From positions 1 through 64,000 of the forward strand of contig JADNRX010000076.1 in the NCBI GenBank assembly GCA_015501595.1: a stretch of 64,000 bases of DNA, written 5' to 3'. This document shows positions 1 through 12,071 of the stretch, piece by piece (the first letter of the stretch is position 1; each line of letters begins with the position of its first letter). Made by a program: the position numbers and the translations under genes. Under the pieces are notes generated by a model, which was not told the origin of the DNA, ran no database searches, and saw only the letters and a list, made by a program, of their open reading frames with translations. The stretch is from Hymenopellis radicata (taxonomy: Eukaryota; Basidiomycota; Agaricomycetes; Agaricales; Physalacriaceae).

Positions 1-1907
1 ATCGCGTCAACGTAAGGCTTCATTTGATCGTGCGATGCGCCGGCCTCTCCCAGCTTCTTCAGTTCATCCATGTTAGACGCGAATATGAGCGAAAGGTCGG
101 GACCCCGGAGTTGAACGCCATCCTGCTTCATGAGCTCCTGGTGTGTAATGATAATTTCATTCAGTTTGTCGACCTCCTGACGCTCGGCGAGAGCAGAAAT
201 CATGGCGCGCCAGACACGATTACTCGGCCGTACGGGTTTGAGAGTAGGCTGGTTAAGATCGACATTGTTAGGACCGGTGGGCAAAGTGATGAGCCGTTGG
301 AACCATGTCCACGCCGTGGCAACGTCTCCAGCTGTAATAAAGCCATTGATAACCGAGTAAAATGTCGCGATGGAAGGAGGGGAGGGAGCCGCTGACGGAA
401 TTTCGGAGCATAAACATCCTCGCAAACTTTGTACCGCTCGTCGGGTTCTTGAGTCGCCGCAGCCTCCATCATCTCATCCACCAAAGAGATAGCGGAATGT
501 GGCTGCTCGCATTGAAAGTACGCGTCAATCATCTCATTCCAAACAGCAGTCTGAAGTCTGCATGGGGTATCCCCCACGCCACGCGCCCTTCCGACGTCGC
601 CGTCTTGAATTGACTGAACACCAGCTGCGCAGCAGTAATGTCCTTGAGTTTCGCGTACATGTTGATCATCCAGATGAAGGCGCTGTGGTGAAGGTTGTTG
701 GGTGAGAAGCGTTCCATCTGCGACCAGACCTGGATAGCAGATGCGACCATACCAGGCTCAGTAGCGTGCATAGCGCAGCTCCTGAGCAGACCACGGAATA
801 CGTTGCCGGGGATGGTAGTACGCGCCCTTTGCTTCACAGCCATCATCGCGCGGAAAAGATTAATCGCAGCGGTCATGTTATTCTCTTCGCGGAACAGCCT
901 GAGCTGGTGCTGGTCACGGTCCAATGTTTCGTCCATAAGTCTGCTTCCCATCTTGGCCCATTTCTGACGCTGCTCGATAGCCTCGATCTGCCATTGAACT
1001 TCGTGGTCACGATCGGTAAGCGCCATGATGAGGATAATGTACGTGCGCGAGTTTGGGACGAGACCGCGGGCAACCATGTCATTGTATGTCTCGAGGATCA
1101 GCGTAAGGGGCTCCCCCGATGTACGAGTGTAGAACAGGACATCCAAAGCAGCGTTAAACTCGGGGACGGTGGGTTCAGAAGTCGTTTTCCGGAAATCCAT
1201 GACGACGGCAGTGGCAGCACCAGCGTCCAAGTTACGAGCATTGATGAGCTGCGTGTAGTGATACGATTCCTCATCTATTTCTGAGGGTGTAGTCGGGGTT
1301 TGCCGATGTGAGTCCGATGGTGGGGAGTCGCCTGCTTTTGCGGTGGTGGAGGTGGAGGTGGGGGGATTAACGATTCAGCAGACGGGGCTTCGACCGCGGA
1401 CAGAGAGTTGCGCCTGGAGGGTGTCTTGACCGGAGAATCAACCGCAAAGGCGTGCCGTGACCGCGCATGGATTTTCACAGCGTTCAACACGCCTAATGGA
1501 CCGCGACGTTGCTCGGTACGCTCCGCAAGCGTCAGCGAGGTACTGTGACGCCGTCCGCGCACGGTCGGACGCTGCGGTACAAGGTCGTCGTTGTCGTCGG
1601 TCTGCAATACCCCGCCGTCGTTGACTTCATATATGCCAGCCTGACTGACAGCGCGCCCAGAGCTCTGCGAAGGGTTGAGATTAGAGGAAAGAAAAGGTAA
1701 GGAGTAAACGTCACGGACATGATAGCTTTTGCTGCCTGCGTTGTACTTGTAACCGCCAGAGCTAGGCCCGTTGCCGCCGCGGTTGGAGTTGGGCCCAGAA
1801 TTGGACTGAAACTGGAGGACATTTCTGATAGTGGACGACTGGTTCTGGACAGCCGACGCTGCCCGAGAACTAGAATGAAGGATGGTTGTTGCAACTTTCG
1901 GCAACAT
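1..1907 (-). CDS. PPR-like organellar RNA-binding protein, C-terminus cut by window edge
   Basis: The ATG at 1907 opens with a basic, Ser-rich stretch (MLPKVATTILHSSSRAAS) that reads as a mitochondrial presequence. A low-complexity Ser/Arg/Pro region with a poly-Pro run follows. From about 1,290 down to 200 the protein is helical repeats; one (YNDMVARGLVPNSRTY) fits the pentatricopeptide consensus well. PPR proteins bind organellar transcripts and act in splicing, processing or translation; the target here is unknown. The reading frame shifts between the poly-Pro tract and the repeats, near a run of six G at 1360-1365, with no GT-AG intron to explain it (see findings). The 3' end lies beyond base 1. 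Confidence 0.7.
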
Positions 1908-2337
1908 GGCCGTTCGTTGCGCCGTCTGCCTCGAGTCAGTCGAGTGATATGGAACTGAAGAAAGCTCGCCGGCCCTGCGCGTCACGCTAGCTTTGCTGCC
2001 ACTTTGGGCTCGGCTGATTTAGGCGACATTCTCCGCCTCCCTCCCACGTCTCCGTCGCCTTCAAAAAATCTCTTCGTACTTTGAAAGTTTTCTATCTATT
2101 CCGGACATAACAGACGCTCATTCCGCCGCAAAAACCGCATAAATACCACCAATCATTCTTTCAAAAATTAACATGATTCAGCAGTTTGACAAATTCACAG
2201 GACAGCATCCTCGTAAGTATTCGGGATTCCAAACTACAAAGCCGAAGAGTTACGCCACCTCGGAATGCCAGAGGTCACGTCAACGAGGATCAGATCGTGT
2301 TGCTTCGTGCGGAACTACGCCCAAAGTGACACTGGAG
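1908..2337. other. Intergenic, PPR gene promoter side
   Basis: The stretch lies between two minus-strand genes: the PPR start at 1907 and the GPATCH1 stop at 2338. It must hold the PPR 5' region and the GPATCH1 3' UTR. I see no RNA gene or repeat. A short plus-strand ORF at 2173 is followed by a good donor-like GTAAGTATT, but no conserved protein follows. Confidence 0.5.
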
Positions 2338-5136
2338 TTACATGAAATCTATTGCCCGCTTGCGTCCTTTATGCGACACATCAGGAGTATCTGGAGGCGG
2401 AATTGGAACCGGAGGAGGTTTCTCAACCCACATCGAATCGTCATCCTCTTCGACTGGCTTACGATGTTTCTCTTTTCGCCTCTTCTTCTTTACCGCAGGA
2501 TTGGCCTCAGTCCCACCCTCTTCATCCATCGCAAACGAAACCAATACCTTTTTCTTTTCCTTGTCCTTCTTCTTTCTCTTCTTCTCCTTGTCCTTCGTCT
2601 CCTCCTTCTCTTTCGCTTTTCCTTCGCGTGGTATAAACGTCGGCTTAAACGCCTTTTGCTCGCCAGACACAGTCAAGACAACTGGAGGCGGCTGTTGCTT
2701 TTCTTCCGCTGGCGGATCCACGTCCATCTCTTTGTCTTCCTTTTCGTCGTCGCTGTCTTCATCATCGCTAGCAAAGATCGCTTTGAATACGTCCATGGAA
2801 GGTCGTTCATAGGTAAGAGTATCCCGTCCTTGGTTGTCATCTTCTCCCAATCCAATGTTGTTCAAATCCCGCCTATCACTGGAGCTAGGCTGAGCAGATG
2901 GAGGAGGAAAGAAAGTCGCATCAGGAGCGGGTGCTTCTGCCTCATAAGCTTCTGCACTGGACGTTGGAGGTCGAGTATCCTCTTCTGGGGGCGGATTTGG
3001 ATCCTTAACTCCAAACCGTTTACACAATAACCTCGCTGGCTGCCAAGGTTTTGTTTCCCTCGTCATCGGTCCATACATCTCGAGTCTCGCGGCATGCTGT
3101 TTGGGAGTGAGATTGTCCTCCTGCTTCTTGCGCTCCTCCTCCTCTTTGGCAGCAATCTCTTCCTCCGTTGGTTGGTGTAGACCTTCATGAATCTTGGGCC
3201 CGTGTTCGATTACCGTCGCGCTCGTAAACCGACCAGCCATCGCTCCAGACATTGGTTTGAATATCTGTGCAGACTTGGAATAATCGGCAAGCTCCTTGTT
3301 GAACTCCTCTATTCTCTGGCCCGGAGAAGGCTTCAATGAGAACGGTGAGTCTACAGGATCTGCCTGAGATTGCAGGTACGACTTGTAACGAAACTGCTTT
3401 TCCGGATCAGAAGTGAATGGTTGAAATCCGCGCAACGCTGCAGTAGCAATGTGCGGGTCGAGATGCGGGACCACTAGTGTCTGCGGTACCGATGAGGCGG
3501 GGCTTTCTTCAGACGTTGAAGTCGCGCCGGGTGCACGGGGAATGCCACTAGTCGCAATGTTTTGTATACGTTCTCGGTCCTTTTTAGACATATACTCGAA
3601 TACAGACCGAGGCGCCGCTGGTAACGGTATTTCTCCAAGCAGAGCACCTCTCTGATGACACGTTAAGCCAGGTGTAATATAGAGAATGAAATACACTTAC
3701 TTCGTCGGCTGTAGGGGCAGAGCGCTTCCAATCATGATGACTTGAAGTTGTGGGTGCAGGAGGTCGTTCGATGTTCTCCTTATCCTTATGTTGACTCCAA
3801 ACCCGCGCTGGGTCTGGTTTCCAACCCGCGGTACATCGGGAAGAGGGAACCATCGGTCTTCAAGGGCTGGTTTATCCGCTGGTACGAATCCTGCCAGAAG
3901 TGGTTTTCCGTCGTTAAAAGTCCTTGAGATTGACCTCTTGAGTCTATCAGCGTGACGCCGTATAACATTTCGAGAAGTCGGACATACCATTTCAGGTTGT
4001 TTCCCTTTGGCTTTGTTACTACCGATGACAATGGTGTCGTCTTGAGGGGCATCTCCAAAGTCATAGGCTACGCGATTGCGCGCACTTGGTCCACCATCGT
4101 AAACATCCAAGTCATCATCATCAGCATCATTCAACGCTCCCAAGCCAAAACCAGCTGTGAACAGATGAGCGGAATAAACGACTGATGCGCAAGAGGTATA
4201 CCTGATATTACGGGACCAGAAGGCTTTGCTCCGTTCGTTCGAACTCCGAGACTCTCATGCAGACCCATTCCAGGTTGATATCTTAAGCCATGAAAGTTGT
4301 CCTTACGGTCAAACGTGATGACTGGAGTATCGCGAGGAGCATAGGTATGTTTGGACGCCTCGTCATCTTCGACCACGTTTATATCATCGCTCGTCCTCGC
4401 TTGTCCCGTGAAGGCCTGCAGATCCTGTAGTTTACGTTGTTTGAGGCTGACACGGGGACCGACGCCTTGTCCCATTCGCCATCCCATCTTCTTTAAGATG
4501 CGCGCGCCTGCAGAATCCTTGGGTGCAGGTAACATGGAAGCCTCTAGTTTACTGGCTATCGAGCTGTAAGGTCGTTAATAGATTGCAAAAGGACTAGATC
4601 GTACGTACTCGTTCTCTGGGTCTACGACAGGCTGTTTGGCCGTCCCAAACTCCATCTCGTCGGTAGTATCCACGACCTTTCGACTGTCTTTGAGTTCCTG
4701 GAGATCCTCGTCGTCCATATAATCTTCAGGACGTGCTGCCACTTTCTTGGCTCGGTCATTGCGTGAAGAAACGAACGTTTGCGGTATCCAGCCTGGGCAC
4801 CGTTAGCGTCCTTATTGAATGCCACAACAAGTGATATCGCACCTTCTTTTGAACCGACGGAATTGAAGTATCCAGCAGAAAAGCCGCCTGTAAATGCTCC
4901 GTGAAGTCGTCGTCGCCCTTTCTCGTCGCGGACGTCTTGCTTCCATAGCGGTACAAATTCTCCAGTGTCCTTGGATTTCTCTAATGGCGGCAGGGGTGTA
5001 CCAATCTAGAAAATAAGTACGAGACGGAATGACATGGCTAGAACGTGCTCACAAGACAAAAGTTCTCGTTGGCTTTCCTACTGGACGTGTCGACGCCGAG
5101 GTCGCCTAGCTTGCGCTTGAGTCGTCCGGTGCTCAT
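2338..5136 (-). CDS. G-patch protein, GPATCH1/TOUGH homologue
   Basis: Multi-exon gene starting at [20 protein letters not shown] (5136) and ending in RAIDFM at 2338. The N-terminus matches the DUF1604 region of GPATCH1/TOUGH. The G-patch is at 4,535-4,430 ([16 protein letters not shown], glycine pattern intact). The C-terminal half is acidic and Lys/Glu-rich with basic nuclear-localisation-like clusters ([11 protein letters not shown]). Family members act in the spliceosome, where G-patches recruit and activate DEAH helicases; nuclear action here is by homology. The gene shares a 113 bp intergenic region with the divergent 5-alpha-reductase-like gene. Length and domain order fit the family and I see no break. 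Confidence 0.85.
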
Positions 5137-5249
5137 TGCAAGATGACGGCAGGATGACAGTGCCGGTGACCCGTTTCGGCAAGTTGCGATCACTTTCCCT
5201 CGCATTATGATTTTGATTCCGAATCGTGCCATCGTCAATATTGACCACC
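5137..5249. promoter_or_regulatory. Compact divergent promoter
   Basis: Only 113 bp separate the two start codons, GPATCH1-like on minus (5136) and the 5-alpha-reductase-like gene on plus (5250). Both transcription starts and both 5' UTRs must fit here or overlap. No clear TATA box is visible. Confidence 0.6.
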
Positions 5250-6233
5250 ATGTCGCACCTTCTCTACGATGGTCAATCGTGTTTATCTGTGCTAAACAAC
5301 ATTTAAAACTAACAGCAGCCTTCAGGCGCTCGCAAATGGTTCACTCTAGGCAGTTCAGCTCTATTCTTCGCCCTTTTCAGTCTTGAAGCTCCGTTTGGTC
5401 GATTCTCGTCACCTTGGATCTTCACCCTCGATGGTTAGCCTCGCTTGTCGACTATAGACCATGTTTTCTTAACTTTGACGATAGGAAAAGTGTCCTGGAT
5501 GATGATGGAGATTGTATCTCCTATCTGTTTCTCGTACTCCTACTTCACCTCACCTCTCGGAGGTTCGACGTTGTCTACGCGCCAAAATCTCCTTGCCGCT
5601 GCATATCTCACTCATTACGCCAATCGCGCTGTCATTTCTCCTCTCATGACACCCTCCCGCTCCAGAAGCGATGTCATCGTTCTAGCGGCGGGCGTCACTT
5701 TCAACGTCCTGAACGGCTGTCTCATTGGCTCATACCTGTCATCTCCTGATACGCAGACCTTCCTTTCCCAGCGTTCTTCTGCAATCTTCATCTTTGGAAT
5801 GCTATTATGGGGCCTAGGTTTCGCAGGAAACATCAAACATGACATGATTCTGATGGACATTCGACGCAAGTCGTCAGAAAAGAAAGACAGCGCTAATAAT
5901 GGAGGCAAGGAGCATTATGCCATCCCCCATGGGCTGCTTTTCCGCTGGATTTCTTTCCCGAATTATCTTTGCGAATGGTTCGAGTGGTTAGGCTTCGCGC
6001 TAGCAGCTTCTGCTACTCCCTCTTTCGTTCCTTTGTCTTTCGCGGACCTTCTAGGCGTGTTCCACGCGTCTGCTTCCTCGTTCTTTCCGACTCTTACTCC
6101 CCCGTGGATATTTCTCTTCAATGAGATTGTCCTCATGTTTCCTCGTGCGTTGCGGGCTCAGATATGGTACAGAAAGACATTCGGAGACAAGTTTCCAAAG
6201 GACAGGAAAATTATCATACCTTTTTTACTCTGA
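5250..6233 (+). CDS. Steroid 5-alpha-reductase-like membrane protein (SRD5A/DET2 family)
   Basis: Three exons give one continuous protein: 5250-5271, 5326-5433 and 5485-6233 (introns of 54 and 51 nt). The joined start reads MSHLLYDGARKWFTLGSS, then the family signature APFGRF. The C-terminal domain carries HGLLFRWISFPNYLCEWFEW and the family ending near RKIIIPFLL. About 292 residues with several hydrophobic segments match the family size. These enzymes use NADPH to reduce the C4-C5 double bond of 3-oxo-4-ene steroids in the ER membrane; the fungal substrate is not known. The first donor (GTCAATCG) is weak, so the N-terminal seven residues are less certain than the rest. Confidence 0.85.
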
Positions 6234-6586
6234 ACGCGCCTTTTGTTCGCTACATGTACCTGCTTTCGAAACCGTTTCAACTTTTTTATTCCGTTGACAT
6301 CGTCGCCTGGTAGTGGCCTCGCCTGTAGTGACATAATTAGACAGGGTAACATGATATGGTGACGCGGCTGACCTTTTTGCTTTGTACCACCATCCACTCG
6401 TTCCCTCAAAAGCTGGGCAATCTGTAAGTATATAGTCTACGCTCCTATAGTATTGGAGTTGATGTCTGTCGTTAGTGCCATCCAGCAAAAGTATACTTTA
6501 TTCATAATTTGCATCCAGTACGTTACACGCAGTTACCATGTTTCGTACTGTCGAATCCACTCACCACTTACTCAGAAATAAACAAA
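6234..6586. other. Intergenic, no gene seen
   Basis: These 353 bp lie between the 5-alpha-reductase-like stop and the BTB start. Only short unrelated ORFs are present. It should hold the 3' UTR of the first gene and the promoter of the second. Confidence 0.4.
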
Positions 6587-7528
6587 ATGGACCAACTCCC
6601 AACCCCCAAAGGCACTATAGCGCTCTATCCTTTTGATGGCTCCGACGCTACATCCGACATCATTCTTGTCTCGTCCGACAAGATCAACTTCTACGCCCAC
6701 AAAGTCATTCTCTCCCTTGCCTCCCCATACTTCAAAGAAGTCTTTGCCTTCCCAACAGACTACGTCGACGCCGCTGACCCAGTTGTCTTCATGACCGAGG
6801 ACAGCAACACCCTCGATACCATATTACGCTTCTGCTACCCCGCAGTGGACCCCATGTTCGAGAGCCTCTCTGAGCTCTATCGCATCATATCCATCATGGT
6901 CAAGAAGTTCTCCATGGGCGACGTCGCCCGCAGGGCACGCAGCCAACTACGCAAGTACGCCAAGGATGAAAGCCTACGCGTGTTTGCGATCGCACACGGA
7001 CTCGGGTGGATGCCCGAGGCTGCTGAAGCCGCCGACATCGTGCTCAACCGCCGCTTGTTGACATACGACGACGACGATATTCCGGAGCTGGATATCCTCC
7101 ATCCCCGCGTTCTGTACAAACTATTCAAGTGCCATCAAGAACGCGCCGACAGGGTCGTCGAGATGGCTGGAAGTCATGTTACGGTCGGGAGGGACGTTGA
7201 CGAGTATCTGCGCCGCGGCGCCTGCAAGATTCACGACAAGTGGCTCGTGGATGATGAGCCGTACGTCACGAGGACTTGGCTGATAGACTACTGCACCAAG
7301 ATGTGCCAGGCCATGAGGGAGTGTCCGTCGAGTGAAGCTCTGGCTTCTGCAGACAGGCCAGCCAGAAAGGCTGCCAGGGAGACCGCTGCTAGTTGCCCGA
7401 ATTGCGTTCACGACGATTTAGACTTAATATTCGACTGGTTTATACCAGAGATGTACCTTCAAGATATAGAGGAGGCGCTTTCCATGGTATGTGTGAAACT
7501 CATTCTTCGTGGATACGATTGCTTATAG
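6587..7528 (+). CDS. BTB/POZ domain protein, fungal family
   Basis: The ATG at 6587 (MDQLPTPKG) is chosen over the in-frame ATG at 6509 because the BTB homology begins directly after it. The BTB core reads SDIILVSSDKINFYAHKVIL then LASPYFKEVF, and is followed by a helical region ending in a Cys pair (CPNC). Fungal BTB proteins of this kind mediate dimerisation and sometimes Cullin-3 binding; a specific role is unknown and the family is expanded in Agaricomycetes. The 3' end is open to doubt. A donor GTATGTG follows the codon for the last Met (about 7,487) with an acceptor TTATAG before 7530. Splicing there would replace the last 13 residues with a longer tail. Confidence 0.75.
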   Translation: MDQLPTPKGTIALYPFDGSDATSDIILVSSDKINFYAHKVILSLASPYFKEVFAFPTDYVDAADPVVFMTEDSNTLDTILRFCYPAVDPMFESLSELYRIISIMVKKFSMGDVARRARSQLRKYAKDESLRVFAIAHGLGWMPEAAEAADIVLNRRLLTYDDDDIPELDILHPRVLYKLFKCHQERADRVVEMAGSHVTVGRDVDEYLRRGACKIHDKWLVDDEPYVTRTWLIDYCTKMCQAMRECPSSEALASADRPARKAARETAASCPNCVHDDLDLIFDWFIPEMYLQDIEEALSMVCVKLILRGYDCL

Positions 7529-7719
7529 GACTCTCTGACAGAAATTCACTCTGTAATATGTACTGTATTTATTAAGCTGGCCTCATTTTCATTGCTTATA
7601 CTACCTTCGGACTTACAAAATCTGTGTGACTGTCCTGAGCAGCGCCACAGCTGCTCAAGGCTCGTCCAATAGTAAAGTGGCGCTATAGGAACGCGCTGTA
7701 CGTTTTGGTTGACTGTTAA

Positions 7720-7735
7720 GCACGACCACGTGAGT
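7720..7735. promoter_or_regulatory. CACGTG E-box upstream of the DUF7726 gene
   Basis: A CACGTG palindrome sits about 70 bp upstream of the ATG at 7799. This is a binding site for bHLH factors in fungi. It may be chance, as a six-base palindrome is expected about every 4 kb. Confidence 0.3.
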
Positions 7736-7798
7736 TCGAATAATCGAGAACGATCGACATCGGCAGCAATAGTCTTTTTAGCGCACACACCCACAACA

Positions 7799-8573
7799 AT
7801 GGCACCAAAGCGCAAGTCCGACGCTGCTGAGCTCCCTGCTCGTAGCGATGCCCAAGACGCTGGGCCCAGCGCCTCCACATCCTCCGCCAAGAAACTGCGC
7901 GTCGAGGACGAGAAGGAAAATGTGGTTGAGGGCCTAGCAGCCAAGGCTCCTTCCGCGAAGCCGACATGGAAGGACATTGTTCTTGAAGACGAGGCGGAAG
8001 GAACCACTCCCGTCTAGTGAGTGCTGCCGTTCATCTTCCGGGACGACCTATTCATGCCAATGCACCCCATGCTTGTAGTGACACCTGCGATGAGATTAGG
8101 CGCAAAATAAGGAAGTTGCAGAAAGAACCTGGATTCAAGGTATTGTCTCTCTCTCTGTTCAGACCGAGGAATTTGTATGCATTTTGATTATTCAAAGGTG
8201 ACGCACTGGCTGAAGGACATTGGCGGCATCAACAACAACTCGTACCATCGGTTCAGTAAGGCGGGGTTCTCTGCACATCACATCTTATACGCTGACCGTC
8301 ACGTAGTGAAATTAAGCGGGGCTCATAGCGGTGTAGAGAACGGCACATACAAAGCAGCGTGCGTCGCTAACCCCCGTCGCGGCGTCTTGAACTGACGCTG
8401 TTCTCGCACCTACTAGATACATGTATTTTGAGAAGGTCAGGCTCGCTGAAGGGAAAAAGAAATCCTCCAAGCGCAAGGACAACGAATGGGAGTATCCCGA
8501 AGGCATCCCTTTGAAAAGCACCCACCGAGAGAAATACATCGTTCGAGCATCCTGGTTTCCTGACAGTCCATGA
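7799..8573 (+). CDS. DUF7726 domain protein
   Basis: Five exons: 7799-8016, 8079-8139, 8198-8255, 8307-8358 and 8417-8573, with introns of 51-62 nt and consistent phases. The N-terminus is basic then acidic low complexity (MAPKRKSDAAELPARSD). The conserved part begins CDEIRRKIRKL, continues KVTHWLKDIGGINNNSYHRF and then YMYFEKVRLAEGKKK. This is the helical DUF7726 domain of many Agaricomycete proteins, often resembling a small DNA-binding fold, but without an assigned function. Nuclear localisation is likely from the basic clusters. The protein ends shortly after RASWFPDSP. No break seen. Confidence 0.75.
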
Positions 8574-8695
8574 TACATTATGATTACTAGCTCTATACAT
8601 TATGGCCGTGATTCCTTTAAAACTACAATGTAAGTACAAATGAGCGAAATGCGAATGATGCTACAGTACGATGAAATGCAGTGTGCAGAGTGGTT

Positions 8696-11632
8696 TCAAG
8701 AATCGGCGTCGACAAGGTCTATCAAATTTCCGTCTGGTTGTTTGGCATTCACCGATACGTACTCCAAAAGTTGTTCAAACAAATCTGTCCTCTGTTTGAA
8801 ACGATCGGCGTCCATCTCCCCACCTGTCTCTACAGGATCTGTTTGTTCCCGAAGCATGCGTGCATCAACGCAATGAAGCCTGCTGGCTTCTTGAACTTTG
8901 AGCGCTGCTTTACACACCAGATCATTTGTCGATGTCCACGCATCATCTTCAGGTGTATTCGCGCGAGATCTCTTTCGCGGAGGAGAATCTTCGTGTTCAG
9001 ACGGATACGTTTTCTCCACTGCAACTGGGGCGCGAGGCGTCAAGAGATGTGTGAGAAGGGATCGGAAGATTTCGGTTTCCGCGGGATCGCTATGGTCAAC
9101 CACGCTAGACACTTCAGTTTGGAGGAATGTCAAAGCTTTGACTTGGGGCATAGTCTCCCCCATCTCACGGAATCTGAATACAAGTCAGGTCAAGAACCCG
9201 TTTTTACCAGACGCACGTACTGCTGCTGTCGTATCCTGAATTTTGCCTTTCTCGTAATCTCTGTGGGGTCAGGTCTGTCGAGAATCAGTGCGGCTATAGC
9301 TGGCATAGAGGCGAATGCATACCGCACTAAAGTCATGCGCCAGAAGTCATCAAGTCTTGATTCCTTGTGAAAGACATCTTGTCCGTCCTCTCCTCCGCCA
9401 TGTTCCATAGCACCTACAAAACCTGCGTTTCCGCCGTGCATGAAAATGGTTTTCGAATTGGGATCGTACACCATCTGATGGGCATATCGTGGCATGGGAG
9501 TGTCGAGCGAATGCTGAGAGGAGCGCGGTGCCTGGTTCACGCGTACCCACTGTCCAGGTCGTGGGTTATAACGGAAAATCCAGCTAGGTTGCTCGCTCGA
9601 TAATTTGGTCAAAGAGCCTGCCGAGGATGCGCGTGTAAGCCCGGAGACTCTGTGGTGAAAAACTCAGCAGATATCTCGATGGATTGCAAAGACTTACATA
9701 TACAGCTCATTTAGCTGGTGATCGATGACAGCACGCTGAGTGAAGCAGGCTTCCGGTCCGCCGGCCGTAGTGAAGTTAGAGTAGAGTTCGGTAGTGGTGC
9801 GTTTCTCTATGTCATACGTATACATGTCCGAAAGGTATTTATCGTCTCTTTGGCCAGCGAAGATGAAGAGACTTCGTGATGTTGGCTCAAAGACCATCGA
9901 ATGGCCTAACAAGAGATGGTCAACGGAGGTCAGGGAGTGGCACTGAATTCATACCAAATCGCGATGGGACTGGCTTTCCCGCGGCTTCCGTGAGCCTGTA
10001 TATGAGTCAGCCAATGCTCCAACGATTGGAATTGTGACAACTGACTGTAGCTGTGTCCATCGCTTCGATTGTACACTAAAGCTGTATAGGCCGGAGTATC
10101 GAGAAGACGATTTCTCTTCCTCGACAACCTTGCCACCGAACACATATAATATTTGGGCTTCGCAGTCCATGACCATCTGATGATCGTATATCAAAGGTGG
10201 ACAACTTTTATTCTGCGGGAAGCAATCACGAGGTGTGCTGTCAATGAAATTGTCTTGACTTACTGAAGGATGGAATGAAAAACAGTCCCATTTCCCAGTG
10301 TCGATGCCAGTAGTATGATACCGATACAGTTCTGCAGGAGGCTCGTTGTGCTCGTTGGGTTTCGGTACGATCGTGTCACTGAGTCGCCCAAATACATATA
10401 TACTTCCTGTCTTCGAGTCGAAGACCATCTTATGACACGAACTAGCAGGCGGCGCGCATTTCACGCGGCTTGTTGAGGTGCATATGATCTCCCATTTGTC
10501 GTTGCTGATATGGTAAGCCCAGAAATCGTCCAAGCTCTTGCTACCATCCCATCCGCCGAACAGATATATGATGCCGCGCGCGGTGTCAATGCACATCGCA
10601 TGTCCTCCACGCGCACAGGGGACGTCGCCATCTGGATTAGTCCCTCGGAGCCGTTCCCAGATCGCGTGTGGCTCGCAAGATCGGAGATAGTCGTTGAAAA
10701 GACCAGCCGTGGACACCTTGACAAGAAGCTTCTCTGCATCTTCCCATTTGCCTTGAATGACTATCAAGTCGTATAACTCGGAGACAAGAGGATGCTCCAT
10801 TTGAAGGCCTGATCTTTCGAGGATGGAGTTGTATGGGGTAAGTAACCGTCGTTGACGGAGGTGCTTCAGGGCGAGGCGAAGAGCAGCCGTTTCAAGGAAC
10901 TATGCGAGTTTAACTGCGCTTACACTTGGATGATTCAACGGACGCACCTCTTCGTACTTTCTCTGGACGTTATCGATATATACCGGGTCTGATATGCCAG
11001 TCATAGAAACGAACCATATCGAGAGATGAAATCCAGGTGAATGGGCACTGAGATATGTAAGTCATTGACGCGGTTGGGGACGGTACAGACTAACGATAAT
11101 GGAACGATCTTGACATAACGCGTAGGGAATTCGACAAGCGACCGGTTGGTATGTCGTATTGAAAATGTCTCCGGAATGATGTCGTTCTTGAGGTTGGCGG
11201 CTAGAACCTCGGTCATGTTGTCCTCGCTCATGCCGATATACACCTTGAACTCTTTCATATTGCAGGGATGAGCTGCGCCTCCGTCAGCGTGGAATAGGGC
11301 AATGAACGTAGGCAGTACGTTTACTATGCTAGACCGACTAGTTAGTCGAAACCTGTAGGCCATCCGTCAAAGGCGACATACCTTGCCAAATGTTATGCTT
11401 TCTTGAAATATCTTCAGCTCCAAGTCATAACGAGAGATGGAGTCACTCAACTGACGACAGCGAGCGATTTGAGGCGTAAAATGAGGCATTGCTTTGCGGG
11501 TCCTTGATGTGCACCGCTCCACCTGCTTGAGTGGTCGGCAGGGCTGTCGACGAGAATATTGTTGGGCGCATATGAGCCGCTGTGGGGGGATGCGTAGGCG
11601 ATGGAATAGACGAGGGCAACAGAAGGCTCCAT
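8696..11632 (-). CDS. Muskelin homologue (discoidin, LisH-CTLH, kelch repeats)
   Basis: The ATG at 11632 (MEPSVALVYSIAYAS) begins the discoidin-like domain (HPCNMKEFKVYIGMSEDN, TRYVKIVPLSL). A LisH/CTLH region follows (LRLALKHLRQRRLLTPYNSI; EHPLVSELYDLIVIQGKWED). Kelch repeats then run from about 10,650 to 9,200, for example CIDTARGIIYLFGGWDGSKS and MDCEAQILYVFGG. The C-terminal end after the propeller includes a basic PPRKRSR patch. Muskelin is a substrate-recruiting subunit of the CTLH/GID ubiquitin ligase in animals; the same role here is by homology. Introns of about 50 nt split the gene into many exons. The domain order matches the family and I see no disruption. It is divergent from the subtilase gene. 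Confidence 0.88.
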
Positions 11633-12071
11633 GAGCGCGTTGTGGGAAGCGGCGTTGTCCAGAAAAGGAAAAAGGCGTGGATGTTTGTCAGTGTCACTGT
11701 TCGATGTTAAATTGTTTCTTTGCTTCTGACCATCATGATCATCCACAATATTAATGCGATATCACCGCTACGTTGCACGCATGACTCCCCATCTCTCCCC
11801 ATGCTCGGTTCTTCACTGTCGTGTGGGACGACTTCTTGGCGGCTTTCTCGGCTGCATTATTCTGGACTCCTCAACAGTCAAGCCCATTTCCCCGAACCAT
11901 CCAAGAGCACGCCAACAAGAGCCTTAAACCCGCCTTTATCTGTCATTGATGAACCAATGATACCGCACGATGCAGAGCCAACAGAAGTTCCCAATTCTCA
12001 GGCCCACATGCTCACTCAGATGCACTATATAAGGTTGCTTGCCAGCATCAGTTCCCAGCGGGGTTCTTACC
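11633..12071. promoter_or_regulatory. Divergent intergenic region with TATA box for the subtilase
   Basis: These 439 bp separate the divergent muskelin and protease genes. A TATATAAGG at 12026-12034 lies about 45 bp before the protease ATG at 12072, a good core-promoter position for a strongly regulated secreted enzyme. Nothing similar is seen on the muskelin side. Confidence 0.55.

Noticed and set aside
2173..3030. Long plus-strand ORF over the 3' half of the GPATCH1-like gene
   Set aside because: It is the shadow of the Lys/Glu-rich coding strand (Phe/Leu/Ser-rich reverse reading). No domain or splice pattern supports it, although its first exon has a good donor-like site.
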